From positions 18,813 through 82,812 of the forward strand of contig JAFUNV010000050.1 in assembly GCA_017472865.1 (NCBI GenBank): a stretch of 64,000 nucleotides of DNA. Reading direction: 5' to 3'. This document shows, piece after piece, positions 33,548 through 41,876 of this stretch; position 1 is the first letter of the stretch, and each line of letters opens with the position of its first letter. A model generated the notes under the pieces. That model searched no databases, was not told where the DNA came from, and saw only the letters and a program-made list of their open reading frames with translations. The DNA comes from Ruminiclostridium sp. GTDB taxonomy: Bacteria > Bacillota > Clostridia > Oscillospirales > Ruminococcaceae. The position numbers and the translations under genes are program-made.

Positions 33548-33623
33548 TGGTTGGGGTGGAAGGATTTGAACCCTCGAAATGGCGGAGTCAGAGTCCGATG
33601 CCTTACCACTTGGCGACACCCCA
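33548..33623 (-). tRNA. tRNA-Gln (anticodon CTG)
   Basis: The minus strand gives the acceptor stem TGGGGTG/CACCCCA, D-arm CGCCAAGTGGTAAGGC, an anticodon loop CTCTGAC (anticodon CTG, reading CAG), T-arm GAGGG-TTCAAAT-CCTTC and discriminator A followed by an encoded CCA at 33548-33550. It has a consensus promoter and terminator of its own. The outermost pair of the anticodon stem is mismatched (T-C). Confidence 0.95.
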
Positions 33624-33651
33624 ATATTCATTTGCTGTATTCAGCTTATAT

Positions 33652-33680
33652 ATAATATCACATTTTTTACGGTTTGTCAA
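33652..33680 (-). promoter_or_regulatory. Promoter of tRNA-Gln
   Basis: On the minus strand TTGACA (33675-33680) and TATTAT (33652-33657), 17 bases apart. Confidence 0.85.
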
Positions 33681-33700
33681 TAGGTTTTTAAAAATTTTTC

Positions 33701-33734
33701 AAAAAAATCAAAGACAGGGTTTTCCCTGCCTTTG
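33701..33734 (-). terminator. Terminator of the 867-residue secreted protein gene
   Basis: CAAAGGCAGGG and CCCTGTCTTTG (one G-U) pair around AAAA, followed by ATTTTTTTG on the minus strand. Confidence 0.85.
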
Positions 33735-33755
33735 ACCTGATTAAAACTATACTAA

Positions 33756-36359
33756 TTATTCTACTACCGTAATAACAATATTTTTAGTTAAAATTCCGAA
33801 ACCGTATTCAACCTCGAACTTTGCTGCGGAGCCTCCGGCTACACCTGTTACTGTAAGTATTCCATCAGTGTAGTCATATCCTGCGTAATCCCAGCCTGAA
33901 ATCTGTCTTACGCTGATGCTGTCCAGCTTACCATCAAGACCGGAAGCTGTAATTTTGTAGGTAACGGATTTGCCGACAGCTACCTTGTCCGCACCTAAGC
34001 TTGTAACCTGCTGCTGCTTTACTTCAAGAACAGGAGCAGCCTTTACGGTTATTTCATATTCCCTTGTAGCGCCGCTGTACTTTACGATAAGCTTCGCTGT
34101 GCCTTCCTTTACGCCCGTAATGTTGACATTTCTGATATCATTAGCTTTTTCGGGAAACAGGTCATCACCGCAGGTAACTGTAAATACGCTTTCATCTGAG
34201 GATGAAATTTCAAGCTCGGAGTCCTCTGCGCCGTAAATGCCTGCAACTCTGAATCGTGTATCTCTTCCTACAAATACATCATCGCTTATATCTTCGCCAC
34301 GCATTGAAATTTCGGGCGGAACTGTGCCGACAGTAATCCTTGCCTCGTAAACGTCAATAGTCTTGTCCTGATGTGTTACAACATAGAGGAGCTTTGCCTG
34401 TTCGCCGTCGGGAGTACCCTTCTTTGCGCTTACAGTAATACTGCCGTCCTTGCCGATTTTAGCGGAAATGTTGGCACTCTTGCTTTCCTTGTCAAGAGCA
34501 AACTTATCCTTGCCCTTTACTCTTTCGAGAGTATAGCCCTTTGTGATGATTTCAGCCTTGAATTCGTCGGAGCTGTCGTAATCGTTGATAGTTACGCGGT
34601 CACCGTAGTTTGAATACTCGGTATCGGAGGTAACGTAAAGCTTTATCTTATCGGTGGAGCAGAAGCCGTCAATCTGTTCCCAGCCTGCATGATTGGAAAC
34701 GCTTGTATCAACGGAATAGAAGGTGCCGTTCTTAGCGTAATCTGTCTTTTCAAATTCCTCTGTCTGGTCATTGAAGGCGAAAACAACACTCTGCTTATCC
34801 TCGGTGGCGTTGGGCACAATAATCATTTCGCTTTCAAAGGTTACCCAGTCGATATTATCAACAATGTTGACGGTTAAAGAAAGCTTCTTGCCTGTTTCAT
34901 TGCAAACGATATCAAGCTTTACCTTTACGGGGGAGGTGGGCTTTTCGGTGTTTCTGCCCTTTGCTTCGATGCCGAGCCACATACAGCCGTCAGAGGTTTC
35001 GCCGTCATAGTCCACGCTGATATACTTTTTCACTTCATCGGAAAGAGTGACGCTGTAAGTAGCATCATCTGCAAATGCGAAATCCTCGCCCTTTACGTTA
35101 AGGAAGGAATAAAGTCTGTAATCATAGTATTGACCGAATGGGATATAGATGGTCTTCTGTGCGCTCTTTGTATCGAATGCGGAAATACCACCCTTGTCGT
35201 CGTAGGTAATACCTTCGTCTGTCCAACCCTTGTATAAAAGCATGGTCTTGGGAGCTGCTTTTACAGATACGGGGATACGTACCATTGTGCCTGCGGTCTT
35301 GTCAGCCTTAATGTCAATTACCCATACATAAGCCGTACCCGCTTCCTTGCCTGCCGAAATTGTAACTGCTGAAATCTTTGTATTCTTGTCGGTCTTGATT
35401 TTAGCGGAAACTATTTTCTTTGCTTCAGCCGCCTTTGTCTTGTCGGCAACTACCTTACCACCTTCAACCTTTGGGGTTTCGTTTTCATCAAGAGTAACAT
35501 AAGTGATGAACTTACCTGTCTTGGGCGTGCCCTTTACATCAACAGATGCATTTTCAAGCTTTGTATAGATTGTTGAAGCCTTGTAGTTCTTGCCCGAGGT
35601 CTTATCCTTACCGCCGTTTACGTAAACATAAACCTCATCTTCAACCGCCTTTGTTGCGGAGGAGTCAGTGAAGAAAACATCGTAATAATCAGCAATTGTT
35701 GTGCCGGAACCTGTATCCTCACCAACAGTAACGTTTACTGTACACTTAGCACCGCTTTCGCCTGTAACGGTAACAGTGGTCTTTCCGTCAGCAACGGGAG
35801 TTACAATCACGCTGTTGTAATCCTTGTCAATTACGGCTGTGGCAATACTTTCATCGGCAGATACGACAGTTTCTGCCTTTTCCCACCACACATTAACCTC
35901 CTGCTCTATCTTCGCAAGTTTTAAATCCGTAGATGTGGTTTCGACTCCGCCCACAGACATGGGGAAATCAACAATGAAATCCATAAAGTAATCAACGTCA
36001 TCTGATCTGAATTCAAAATTGTGCTTACCGTTCAGATATGTTGTCACAATAGCATTGCTTCCCTGAAGCTCACATTCCGCACCGTCAGATGTGCCACACA
36101 CAAGCTCAGGTACAGCACCCGTAAAAGGAAAGGTAAAACAAACCTCTCCGTCGCCCATTTCGCCGTCTGCAAGGTCGGCGTTGACAGTAATTGTATTGTC
36201 TGCGTCAAATTCGTAACCCGTGAACGCGAAGCCCGCTGCAGCGTTTGCCGCGTCCTCCGTTATAAAAAATTCATTTTCCTCGGCAAATGCCGAAAAACCG
36301 CTGTTCAGCGCTATTACTGCCGCCAGTCCCATACCGACCAGCCTTTTAAATAATTTCAT
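33756..36359 (-). CDS. Large secreted protein with Ig-like modules (paralogue 1 of 3)
   Basis: The protein has 867 residues. A signal peptide (about 1-26, ends SGFSAFA) is followed by bacterial Ig-like modules. Middle parts are shared with the two genes upstream: an A module (ISAVTISAGKEAGTAYVWVI), a B module (KVKLDIVCNETGKKLSLTVN) and a C module (GKDKFALDKES, IGKDGSITVSAKKGTPDGEQ, DKTIDVYEARITVG). After the C module it continues with two further Big_2-like domains (TAKLIVKYSGATREYEITVKA and a last one ending in GILTKNIVITVVE). There is no LPxTG, SLH or transmembrane anchor. Function is unknown; surface adhesion or structure is a guess. Confidence 0.72.
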   Translation of the reverse strand: MKLFKRLVGMGLAAVIALNSGFSAFAEENEFFITEDAANAAAGFAFTGYEFDADNTITVNADLADGEMGDGEVCFTFPFTGAVPELVCGTSDGAECELQGSNAIVTTYLNGKHNFEFRSDDVDYFMDFIVDFPMSVGGVETTSTDLKLAKIEQEVNVWWEKAETVVSADESIATAVIDKDYNSVIVTPVADGKTTVTVTGESGAKCTVNVTVGEDTGSGTTIADYYDVFFTDSSATKAVEDEVYVYVNGGKDKTSGKNYKASTIYTKLENASVDVKGTPKTGKFITYVTLDENETPKVEGGKVVADKTKAAEAKKIVSAKIKTDKNTKISAVTISAGKEAGTAYVWVIDIKADKTAGTMVRIPVSVKAAPKTMLLYKGWTDEGITYDDKGGISAFDTKSAQKTIYIPFGQYYDYRLYSFLNVKGEDFAFADDATYSVTLSDEVKKYISVDYDGETSDGCMWLGIEAKGRNTEKPTSPVKVKLDIVCNETGKKLSLTVNIVDNIDWVTFESEMIIVPNATEDKQSVVFAFNDQTEEFEKTDYAKNGTFYSVDTSVSNHAGWEQIDGFCSTDKIKLYVTSDTEYSNYGDRVTINDYDSSDEFKAEIITKGYTLERVKGKDKFALDKESKSANISAKIGKDGSITVSAKKGTPDGEQAKLLYVVTHQDKTIDVYEARITVGTVPPEISMRGEDISDDVFVGRDTRFRVAGIYGAEDSELEISSSDESVFTVTCGDDLFPEKANDIRNVNITGVKEGTAKLIVKYSGATREYEITVKAAPVLEVKQQQVTSLGADKVAVGKSVTYKITASGLDGKLDSISVRQISGWDYAGYDYTDGILTVTGVAGGSAAKFEVEYGFGILTKNIVITVVE

Positions 36360-36434
36360 GGTCTTTACCTCCGTGTAATTACATTCATCATCCTTCTGAT
36401 TTTATATGCTGATTAATCATTTTCCGTTTTATTT

Positions 36435-36462
36435 TTGCGCCGTCAGAAAACCGACGGCGCAA
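36435..36462. repeat. Strong hairpin between secreted paralogues 1 and 2
   Basis: TTGCGCCGTC and GACGGCGCAA form a perfect 10-bp stem. The T tract is on the plus strand, opposite to the genes, so it may protect or process mRNA rather than terminate. Confidence 0.6.
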
Positions 36463-36466
36463 CTTT

Positions 36467-37690
36467 TTATTTACTTGTAGCAACGATTGCACCGTCGATT
36501 ACATACGCCACTCTGAAGAACTGGGTCTCCTTGGAGGCGGAATCGGTATAAGCCGCGTAGATATCACAGCTGGGCTTGTCACTCTTTGTGCTGAGAGTAA
36601 GCAGGTCGCCGTCTTTGTTGAGCTTTGCGGTGACGTCTGAACACTTGGTGTAAACTATCTTGTTCTTTTCACTGATTGAAGGTTCTGTGCCCTCGGCGCA
36701 GACCAGCAGCTTCAGCTTATCACTGGTAATGTCGTTTTCCGCAACGGTTTCAATCCAATAATCCAGCTCTGCAGTACTCTTTGCTGTTTTAAGACTCTCT
36801 GAGGAGCTTGCAAGGCAGGTATCAACCTTTGCAACGCTGTCAACTATTTTAAGGGAGTAGCTGAGCTTCTTGCCGCTCTTGGTATCCATAATGGTAACCT
36901 TGGTGGAAACAGGCTTGCCGGGCTTGTCATAATCGAGATCCTCAGCAGTGATATAGAACTTGTTCTTTACCTGACGAACGGAAATAAAATCCTCATACTT
37001 TTCGTCAAGGGTATAGGTAAATTCTACGCCCGAAATCTCGTTTCCGTCCTTATCCGTACCCTTTGCGGTAAGGGTGATTACGTCGTAAACATTGGCCGTG
37101 CCCTTCTTTACGGAAACTCCGTCCTCATAAGCCGCAACCTTTGCGCTTGCCGCGCCTACCACAACAGGAATACAGATTGCCTGCTGCAGTTCCTTGTTAA
37201 TGTCTATGTCAAGAACGTGAACATACACCTTACCCGCCTTCTTCTGGGCGGTAAGCTTAACGGAACCGTCGGTCTTCTTGTAGGAAGCCTTCAGTATCTC
37301 CGCCGCCGCAGTATCCTTTGCCACCTTGCCGCTTACGACCTCGGGTGTTTCGTCCGAGGTTGTAACCGCTACCGTGATTTTTCCTGCCTTCGCGGGCTTT
37401 GTACCCTCGCCGTCAGGGTCAATTTCAACGGGCTGCATATCGGTGTAGATTATCTTGTTCTTATAGTCGATTTTTAAATCTTCATCCTCGGGGTCTGTGA
37501 CCTTCCCGCCGTTTGCATAGATTTCTCCCGCAACTGCAGAAATTTCGTCCTTCATCTCCGCGTCTGAATAGAATTTCGGGGTCTTTTCAGCCTCCGTGCC
37601 TGTATCAGCAGCTATACCCGTTACTGCCATGGGAATTGTCATCATAAGGGCTAAGCCTGCTGAGATAAACTTTCTGAGCAGTTTTTTCAT
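36467..37690 (-). CDS. Secreted protein with Ig-like modules (paralogue 2 of 3)
   Basis: This is the shortest paralogue, at 407 residues. A signal peptide (about 1-28) is followed by the same order of modules as its neighbours: A (ASYKKTDGSVKLTAQKKAGK, YVHVLDIDINKELQQAICIP), B (FTYTLDEKYEDFISV, VTIMDTKSGKKLSYSLKIVD) and a truncated C (LNKDGDLLTLSTKSDKPSC, ending FRVAYVIDGAIVATSK). Two cysteines near the C-terminal half (VDTCLAS and LKLLVCAEG) could form a disulfide. Function unknown. AAGGAGG precedes the ATG. Confidence 0.7.
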   Translation of the reverse strand: MKKLLRKFISAGLALMMTIPMAVTGIAADTGTEAEKTPKFYSDAEMKDEISAVAGEIYANGGKVTDPEDEDLKIDYKNKIIYTDMQPVEIDPDGEGTKPAKAGKITVAVTTSDETPEVVSGKVAKDTAAAEILKASYKKTDGSVKLTAQKKAGKVYVHVLDIDINKELQQAICIPVVVGAASAKVAAYEDGVSVKKGTANVYDVITLTAKGTDKDGNEISGVEFTYTLDEKYEDFISVRQVKNKFYITAEDLDYDKPGKPVSTKVTIMDTKSGKKLSYSLKIVDSVAKVDTCLASSSESLKTAKSTAELDYWIETVAENDITSDKLKLLVCAEGTEPSISEKNKIVYTKCSDVTAKLNKDGDLLTLSTKSDKPSCDIYAAYTDSASKETQFFRVAYVIDGAIVATSK

Positions 37691-37761
37691 AGTATCATAC
37701 CTCCTTGAGTAATACCTGTGCCCATTATTTTATTTAATTGTCAATACGTTTTTTACTTATT

Positions 37762-37792
37762 AAAGCCCCCGCAGAAAGCCCGCGGGGGCTTT
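37762..37792 (-). terminator. Hairpin after secreted paralogue 3
   Basis: AAAGCCCCCGC and GCGGGGGCTTT form an 11-bp stem around a 9-base loop, followed on the minus strand by AATAAG. Likely terminator, with a short T tract in the stem end. Confidence 0.65.
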
Positions 37793-37829
37793 ATTCAGCT
37801 ATTCAGAATCAATAATTCTTATAACCTGA

Positions 37830-39704
37830 TTATTCAGTTGCAGGAGCTACATAGAGAGGACAACCTTCAGCGTGAGCTGCGCCTTCTTCGGGAGCAGGAT
37901 CACATGTGCATTTAGGAGCTTCGTAAAGAGGGCAGCCTTCCTTGTGAGCTTCACCTTCAGCGGGTGCGGGATCACATGTGCATGTAGGAGCTTCGTAAAG
38001 AGGGCAACCTTCCTTGTGAGCTTCGCCTTCAGCAGGTGCGGGATCACATGTGCACTTCTTTTCGTCTTCAGCAGCCTTCTTTTCGCCGATTGTAACTACT
38101 GCTGTATAAACGTCGATAGTCTTGTCAGCGTGTGTAACTGCGAAAGTAACCTGAACCTTAGTACCGTCCTCTGTGCCCTTCTTAGCCTTGAGAGTGATTG
38201 TACCGTCCTTAGCAATCTTAACTGCTAATGCGGAGGACTTTTCACCTGTAAGTGTAAACTTATCCTTACCCTTGTTTGATGTGATTGTCCAAGCCTTAGC
38301 TTCTTCAGTGTCGATTGTGGAAGTTACATAAGCCTTGATCTTATCGGTTGTAGCGTAAACAACTTCGCCTTTGCTGTTCTTGAATGCAGCAGCTGTTGTT
38401 GTCTTGTAAACATCAGTATTCCACAGGAGCTTTAATTCAGAAGCAGCCGCAGCAGCACTTTCAAGTGCTATGTCGCCGAATGTCATAGCGGAAATATCGT
38501 TTGTAACTGTAACTGCGAATGTAGCCTTCTTACCGCTCTGGTCGTTTGTGCAAGTGATTGTGTACTTGTCAGCCTTAGTAGCTGTTGTCATAGCAACAGG
38601 TGTGAATGTAGCCTTTGTACCCTTGCCTTCGAGAGTGTAGTTGGTCTTTTCTTCAGCGCCCTTAGCAGCCTTGAGTGTCCAGGTGTAGGTTGCGTCTTCG
38701 GAAACATTTTCAGTTGTGATATTGAGTGCGAGGTCAACTGCTGTACCAACGTTTACAGTAGCCTTCTTAGCGATTGCTTCCTTAGCTTCCTGTGTAACCT
38801 TGCCGTCTTCGCCCTTAACCTCTTCAACAGCGGGAATTTCTACTGTGAACTTAGCGGGAGCCATCTTAACTTCAACTGTTGTAAAGTTGTAAGCTACGAT
38901 TTCCTTATCAGCGTCTAATTCAGCAACCCATACTTCGATGGAGCCTGCTGTCTTGCCTGCAACTACCTTGATGCCGCCGCTCTTCTTGTCGAAAGAAGCC
39001 TTTGCCATCTTAGCGCCGTCAGCGTTCTTGATAACCTTATCCTTTTCGGTATCAAAAGCGTCTGCATAAGTATTAGCTTCTTCATCCTTTCCGGGAGCGG
39101 GAAGAACGTTTACTAAATACTTACCGCCTTCACTCTTAAGACCCAGTGTGGGTTCCTTTTCTTCTTCCTCAGCAGGTTCTGTTGTGGAAGAGGAGCTGGA
39201 AGATGTGGGAGCGTCAGGATCAGCTGCGGGAGCTTCGGATTCAGAAGCGGATTCGCTGCCGTCTGCTACTTCGTTAGCAGGAGCTTCTGTTTCGGAAACA
39301 CTGTTGCTTTCAGAAGGTGTGGGAGCTTCTGTGTCAGCTGTTGTTGTTTCGCCCTCTGTCTTGCCTGCGTCAGCAGCGAGGAGATCAGTGATATCGATAT
39401 AATAAGTCTTGTTGAGCTTTGCTTCGATTTTCTTCTTATCGTTAGCCTTGATATCCTTACCGTTTACCCATACAACAGCTTCATCAGCTTCTTCCTTGGG
39501 GTCTTCGGCGGGAGTTTCGTCGGTCTTACCGTCTTCTGTACCTGTGCCTGCGTCAGGATCAGTGTTTGCGTCGCCGTCTTCTGCGGTAACTGTGCCGCCT
39601 GTTACGTCGATTGTACCGTCTTCAGCGAAAGCTGTAACTGTGGATGTAGCTGCTAAAGAAGCAACTAAACCGAGAGCTACTAATTTCTTTAATAATTTAC
39701 TCAT
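37830..39704 (-). CDS. Secreted protein with Ig-like modules and C-terminal Cys/His repeats (paralogue 3 of 3)
   Basis: The protein has 624 residues. A signal peptide (about 1-28, ends STVTAFA) is followed by an acidic, Thr-rich segment and a Ser/Glu/Ala-rich linker (about 110-185) that looks unstructured. Then come the A, B and C modules shared with the other two paralogues. The end has three 24-residue units of the form CTCDPAPAEGEAHKEGCPLY (last copy divergent), each with Cys-x-Cys, one His and one further Cys, as in a small metal site. No LPxTG motif. Function unknown; the tail may bind metal or anchor the protein. Confidence 0.75.
   Translation of the reverse strand: MSKLLKKLVALGLVASLAATSTVTAFAEDGTIDVTGGTVTAEDGDANTDPDAGTGTEDGKTDETPAEDPKEEADEAVVWVNGKDIKANDKKKIEAKLNKTYYIDITDLLAADAGKTEGETTTADTEAPTPSESNSVSETEAPANEVADGSESASESEAPAADPDAPTSSSSSSTTEPAEEEEKEPTLGLKSEGGKYLVNVLPAPGKDEEANTYADAFDTEKDKVIKNADGAKMAKASFDKKSGGIKVVAGKTAGSIEVWVAELDADKEIVAYNFTTVEVKMAPAKFTVEIPAVEEVKGEDGKVTQEAKEAIAKKATVNVGTAVDLALNITTENVSEDATYTWTLKAAKGAEEKTNYTLEGKGTKATFTPVAMTTATKADKYTITCTNDQSGKKATFAVTVTNDISAMTFGDIALESAAAAASELKLLWNTDVYKTTTAAAFKNSKGEVVYATTDKIKAYVTSTIDTEEAKAWTITSNKGKDKFTLTGEKSSALAVKIAKDGTITLKAKKGTEDGTKVQVTFAVTHADKTIDVYTAVVTIGEKKAAEDEKKCTCDPAPAEGEAHKEGCPLYEAPTCTCDPAPAEGEAHKEGCPLYEAPKCTCDPAPEEGAAHAEGCPLYVAPATE
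37851..38054 (-). repeat. Three 72-bp tandem repeats coding the Cys/His tail
   Basis: Three coding copies, at 37851-37910, 37923-37982 and 37995-38054, are separated by 12 bases coding EAPK/EAPT. The first two (37923-38054) are nearly identical at DNA level; the C-terminal copy (37851-37910) has diverged (PEEGAAHAEG in place of PAEGEAHKEG). Confidence 0.85.
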
Positions 39705-39773
39705 AAGTCATTACCTCCATGTAGTGATTTATTTAGTTTTACTGCGGGTGCGCATTGTGCTGCGCTTTAGTCA

Positions 39774-39802
39774 AGTATAACATATCTCCTATAATTTGTC
39801 AA
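39774..39802 (-). promoter_or_regulatory. Sigma-A promoter of secreted paralogue 3
   Basis: On the minus strand TTGACA (39797-39802) and TATACT (39774-39779), 17 bases apart; near consensus, so strong expression is expected. Confidence 0.8.
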
Positions 39803-39893
39803 TATGTAACCCGAAAGTAATTTCGATTTGTTAATTATCCACAATAAAACACCGAAAAACTTGTCAGTTTTTTTACTTGCTCATTTTAATATA

Positions 39894-39920
39894 TCCCCCC
39901 GAACACGGGGTACGGGGGGA
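39894..39920 (-). terminator. Terminator of flagellin
   Basis: TCCCCCC and GGGGGGA pair around a 13-base interior on the minus strand, followed by TATATTAAAAT. A TTAAC/GTTAA hairpin precedes it. Confidence 0.7.
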
Positions 39921-39974
39921 TTAATTCAGTTAACTATTAGCTGTTAAGCTATTCTCAAACTAGTCAGGCTGATA

Positions 39975-41609
39975 TTAGCCGAGGAGCTGGAGAACGCCCT
40001 GAGGCTGCTGGTTAGCCTGTGCGAGCATAGACTGAGAAGCCTGCTGGAGAATGTTGGACTTAGTGTACTTGATCATTTCAGAAGCCATGTCAGTATCACG
40101 AATCTGAGATTCAGCGGACTGGAGGTTTTCTTCTGCTGTGCTTAAGCTGTTAACTGTGTGTTCAAGTCTGTTCTGAACAGCACCGAGCTTAGCTCTCTGA
40201 GAAGAAACTGTCTTGATAGCGTCGTCAATCTTGTTGATAGCGTCGTTAGCGCCGTCCTGCTTGGAGATGTCGAGACCTGCTACGCCGAGAGCTGTGGAGC
40301 TCATGTCGGAGATATTAACGGTAAGTCTCTGGTCTTCAACGCCGTTAGCACCGATCTGGAATGTTAAACCTTCGCCTGCACCGAGCATCTTGTCAGCACC
40401 GAGACCTGCACCGTCACCCATCTGGAAGGATACTAAATCTTCACCAGATGTCTGGAGGTAGAGAGTCTTATCACCGTCAGGGTTGTTGTCCTGGTCGGAT
40501 AATGTTACGTCGTAATCGAGACCGCTCTTAGCAAGTAACTTTTCGAGGGCTTCTTCAGAGTAATCCTGACCTGTAGCGAGGTGAAGTGTAAATGTACCAT
40601 TCTTAGCGTTTACTTCATCTGCGGATGTTGTTTCTACCCATTCCTTACCTGCTGCAACGTCAGCGGAGATAGTAAATTCACGTTCGTCTGCGCCGTAGTT
40701 GTTGCCTGTAAATCTGATAGAGTCAGCGTACTTATCGTTAGCGCCTGTCTGCATAAGAAGATCTTCTACATTGGTTTCACCGGAGTCAGCTCTTATACCT
40801 GTTTCAGTTGTCCAGCTAGCGCCGTCATCTGTGAAGGTGAATAAGCCGTTCTTGAGGTTGAAATCAACTTCAGGGATAGCTGCACTCTGGTTAGTATCCT
40901 TAGCCTGTGTAGCGTTCTTGATTAAATCGTCAATCTGGCTCTGTGAGTAGGTTTCACCAAGCTTAAGGTTGAGGGTTAATGTCATACCGTCATCAGACCA
41001 TTCAGCGTTTTCGCCGCCCTTACCGGAAGCGCCGTCAGCTAAAGCAACTGTAACGCCTGTGATGCTGGAGGTGATTGTGGAGCCTTCGAGAGAAAGGTTA
41101 TCGGTAAGAGTTTCGACACCAGCCTGTGCGAGCTGTACGCCGTAACGAGGACCGTATTCGCCTACATTACCCTTACCGCCGTCAAGAGAACCGTCGAGTA
41201 ACTTCATCTCGTTGAATTCTGTGGACTGAGCGATTCTGTCGATTTCGTCCTTAAGAGCGTCAACTTCGTGCTGGATCTGCTCTCTGTCTTCGTCTGTGTA
41301 TGTGCCGTTAGCGGACTGAACGGAAAGTTCACGCATTCTCTGGAGAATGTCTTCTGTTTCCTGAAGACCGCCTTCAGCTGTCTGGATTAAGCTGATAGCA
41401 TCGTTAGCGTTGTTTGTAGCCTGAGCGAGACCACGGATCTGAGATCTCATCTTTTCAGAAATTGCAAGGCCTGCTGCGTTATCTGCTGCACGGTTGATCT
41501 GATAACCTGTGGATAACTTTTCAGTGGACTTACCTAAACCGCTTACGTTTCTTGTCATTGCATTATTAGCGTTCATAGCGCTAATGTTGTGCTGTACTAC
41601 CATTCCCAT
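39975..41609 (-). CDS. hag: Flagellin
   Basis: Filament subunit of 544 residues. The conserved N-terminal D0/D1 (about 1-150, from VVQHNISAMNANNAMTRN to ELSVQSANGTYTDEDR) and C-terminal D1/D0 (about 440-544, ending MLAQANQQPQGVLQLLG) are intact. The central region (about 160-435) is the surface-exposed variable domain, with two similar segments at about 208-235 and 338-363. GLTFQIGANGVEDQRLTV marks re-entry to D1. Transcribed from its own sigma-28 promoter; the leader has CsrA-type features. AAGGAGG is 6 bases before the ATG. Confidence 0.97.
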   Translation of the reverse strand: MGMVVQHNISAMNANNAMTRNVSGLGKSTEKLSTGYQINRAADNAAGLAISEKMRSQIRGLAQATNNANDAISLIQTAEGGLQETEDILQRMRELSVQSANGTYTDEDREQIQHEVDALKDEIDRIAQSTEFNEMKLLDGSLDGGKGNVGEYGPRYGVQLAQAGVETLTDNLSLEGSTITSSITGVTVALADGASGKGGENAEWSDDGMTLTLNLKLGETYSQSQIDDLIKNATQAKDTNQSAAIPEVDFNLKNGLFTFTDDGASWTTETGIRADSGETNVEDLLMQTGANDKYADSIRFTGNNYGADEREFTISADVAAGKEWVETTSADEVNAKNGTFTLHLATGQDYSEEALEKLLAKSGLDYDVTLSDQDNNPDGDKTLYLQTSGEDLVSFQMGDGAGLGADKMLGAGEGLTFQIGANGVEDQRLTVNISDMSSTALGVAGLDISKQDGANDAINKIDDAIKTVSSQRAKLGAVQNRLEHTVNSLSTAEENLQSAESQIRDTDMASEMIKYTKSNILQQASQSMLAQANQQPQGVLQLLG

Positions 41610-41630
41610 AGTGTTCCTCCTTGATTCTTA

Positions 41631-41655
41631 AGTTACCGAAATCCGTTCGGTAACT
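41631..41655 (-). promoter_or_regulatory. Flagellin leader hairpin with GGA loop, probable CsrA site
   Basis: On the RNA, AGTTACCGAA pairs with TTCGGTAACT (10 bp) and the loop reads CGGAT, presenting the GGA that CsrA recognises. Another ACAGGAG lies just upstream and the Shine-Dalgarno AAGGAGGA just downstream, so one CsrA dimer could bridge hairpin and ribosome site. Confidence 0.6.
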
Positions 41656-41666
41656 CCTGTGGTTTT

Positions 41667-41691
41667 AGTCATCTGCCTCTTGCGGATGACT
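41667..41691 (-). promoter_or_regulatory. Second hairpin in the flagellin leader
   Basis: AGTCATC and GATGACT form a 7-bp stem with an 11-base loop, upstream of the GGA hairpin in the roughly 145-base leader. Confidence 0.5.
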
Positions 41692-41760
41692 GCTTAAAAT
41701 TTTGTGCTTTGTTTTGGTTTAATTTGTTTTCGAAAACTTGTTTTAACCTTTACACACGTA

Positions 41761-41787
41761 TTATCGGAAGCCATCCGAAAAACTTTA
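41761..41787 (-). promoter_or_regulatory. Sigma-28 promoter of flagellin
   Basis: On the minus strand TAAAGTTT (41780-41787), 11 bases, then TCCGATAA (41761-41768). This matches the sigma-D/FliA consensus except for the first base of the -10 element. Confidence 0.9.
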
Positions 41788-41876
41788 GCGTTTTTTTGAA
41801 AAAAATTTCAGTTTGTGAAAATTCAGGTATAAATTAACACTCGTTTTGTGTAATATTACCAAAACAGGCGCCGATT

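Noticed and set aside
36435-36462. Intrinsic terminator for the minus-strand gene at 36467
   Set aside because: The stem is strong but the T tract lies on the plus strand; the minus strand shows A-rich sequence after the stem.
37691-37750. A sigma-A promoter for secreted paralogue 2
   Set aside because: A TTGACA is present near 37738 but no acceptable -10 box lies at the right distance.
37851-38054. A CRISPR array
   Set aside because: The repeats are coding, in frame and without unique spacers.
33756-39704. Sortase-anchored or S-layer proteins
   Set aside because: No LPxTG-like motif with hydrophobic tail and no SLH domain can be seen in any of the three.
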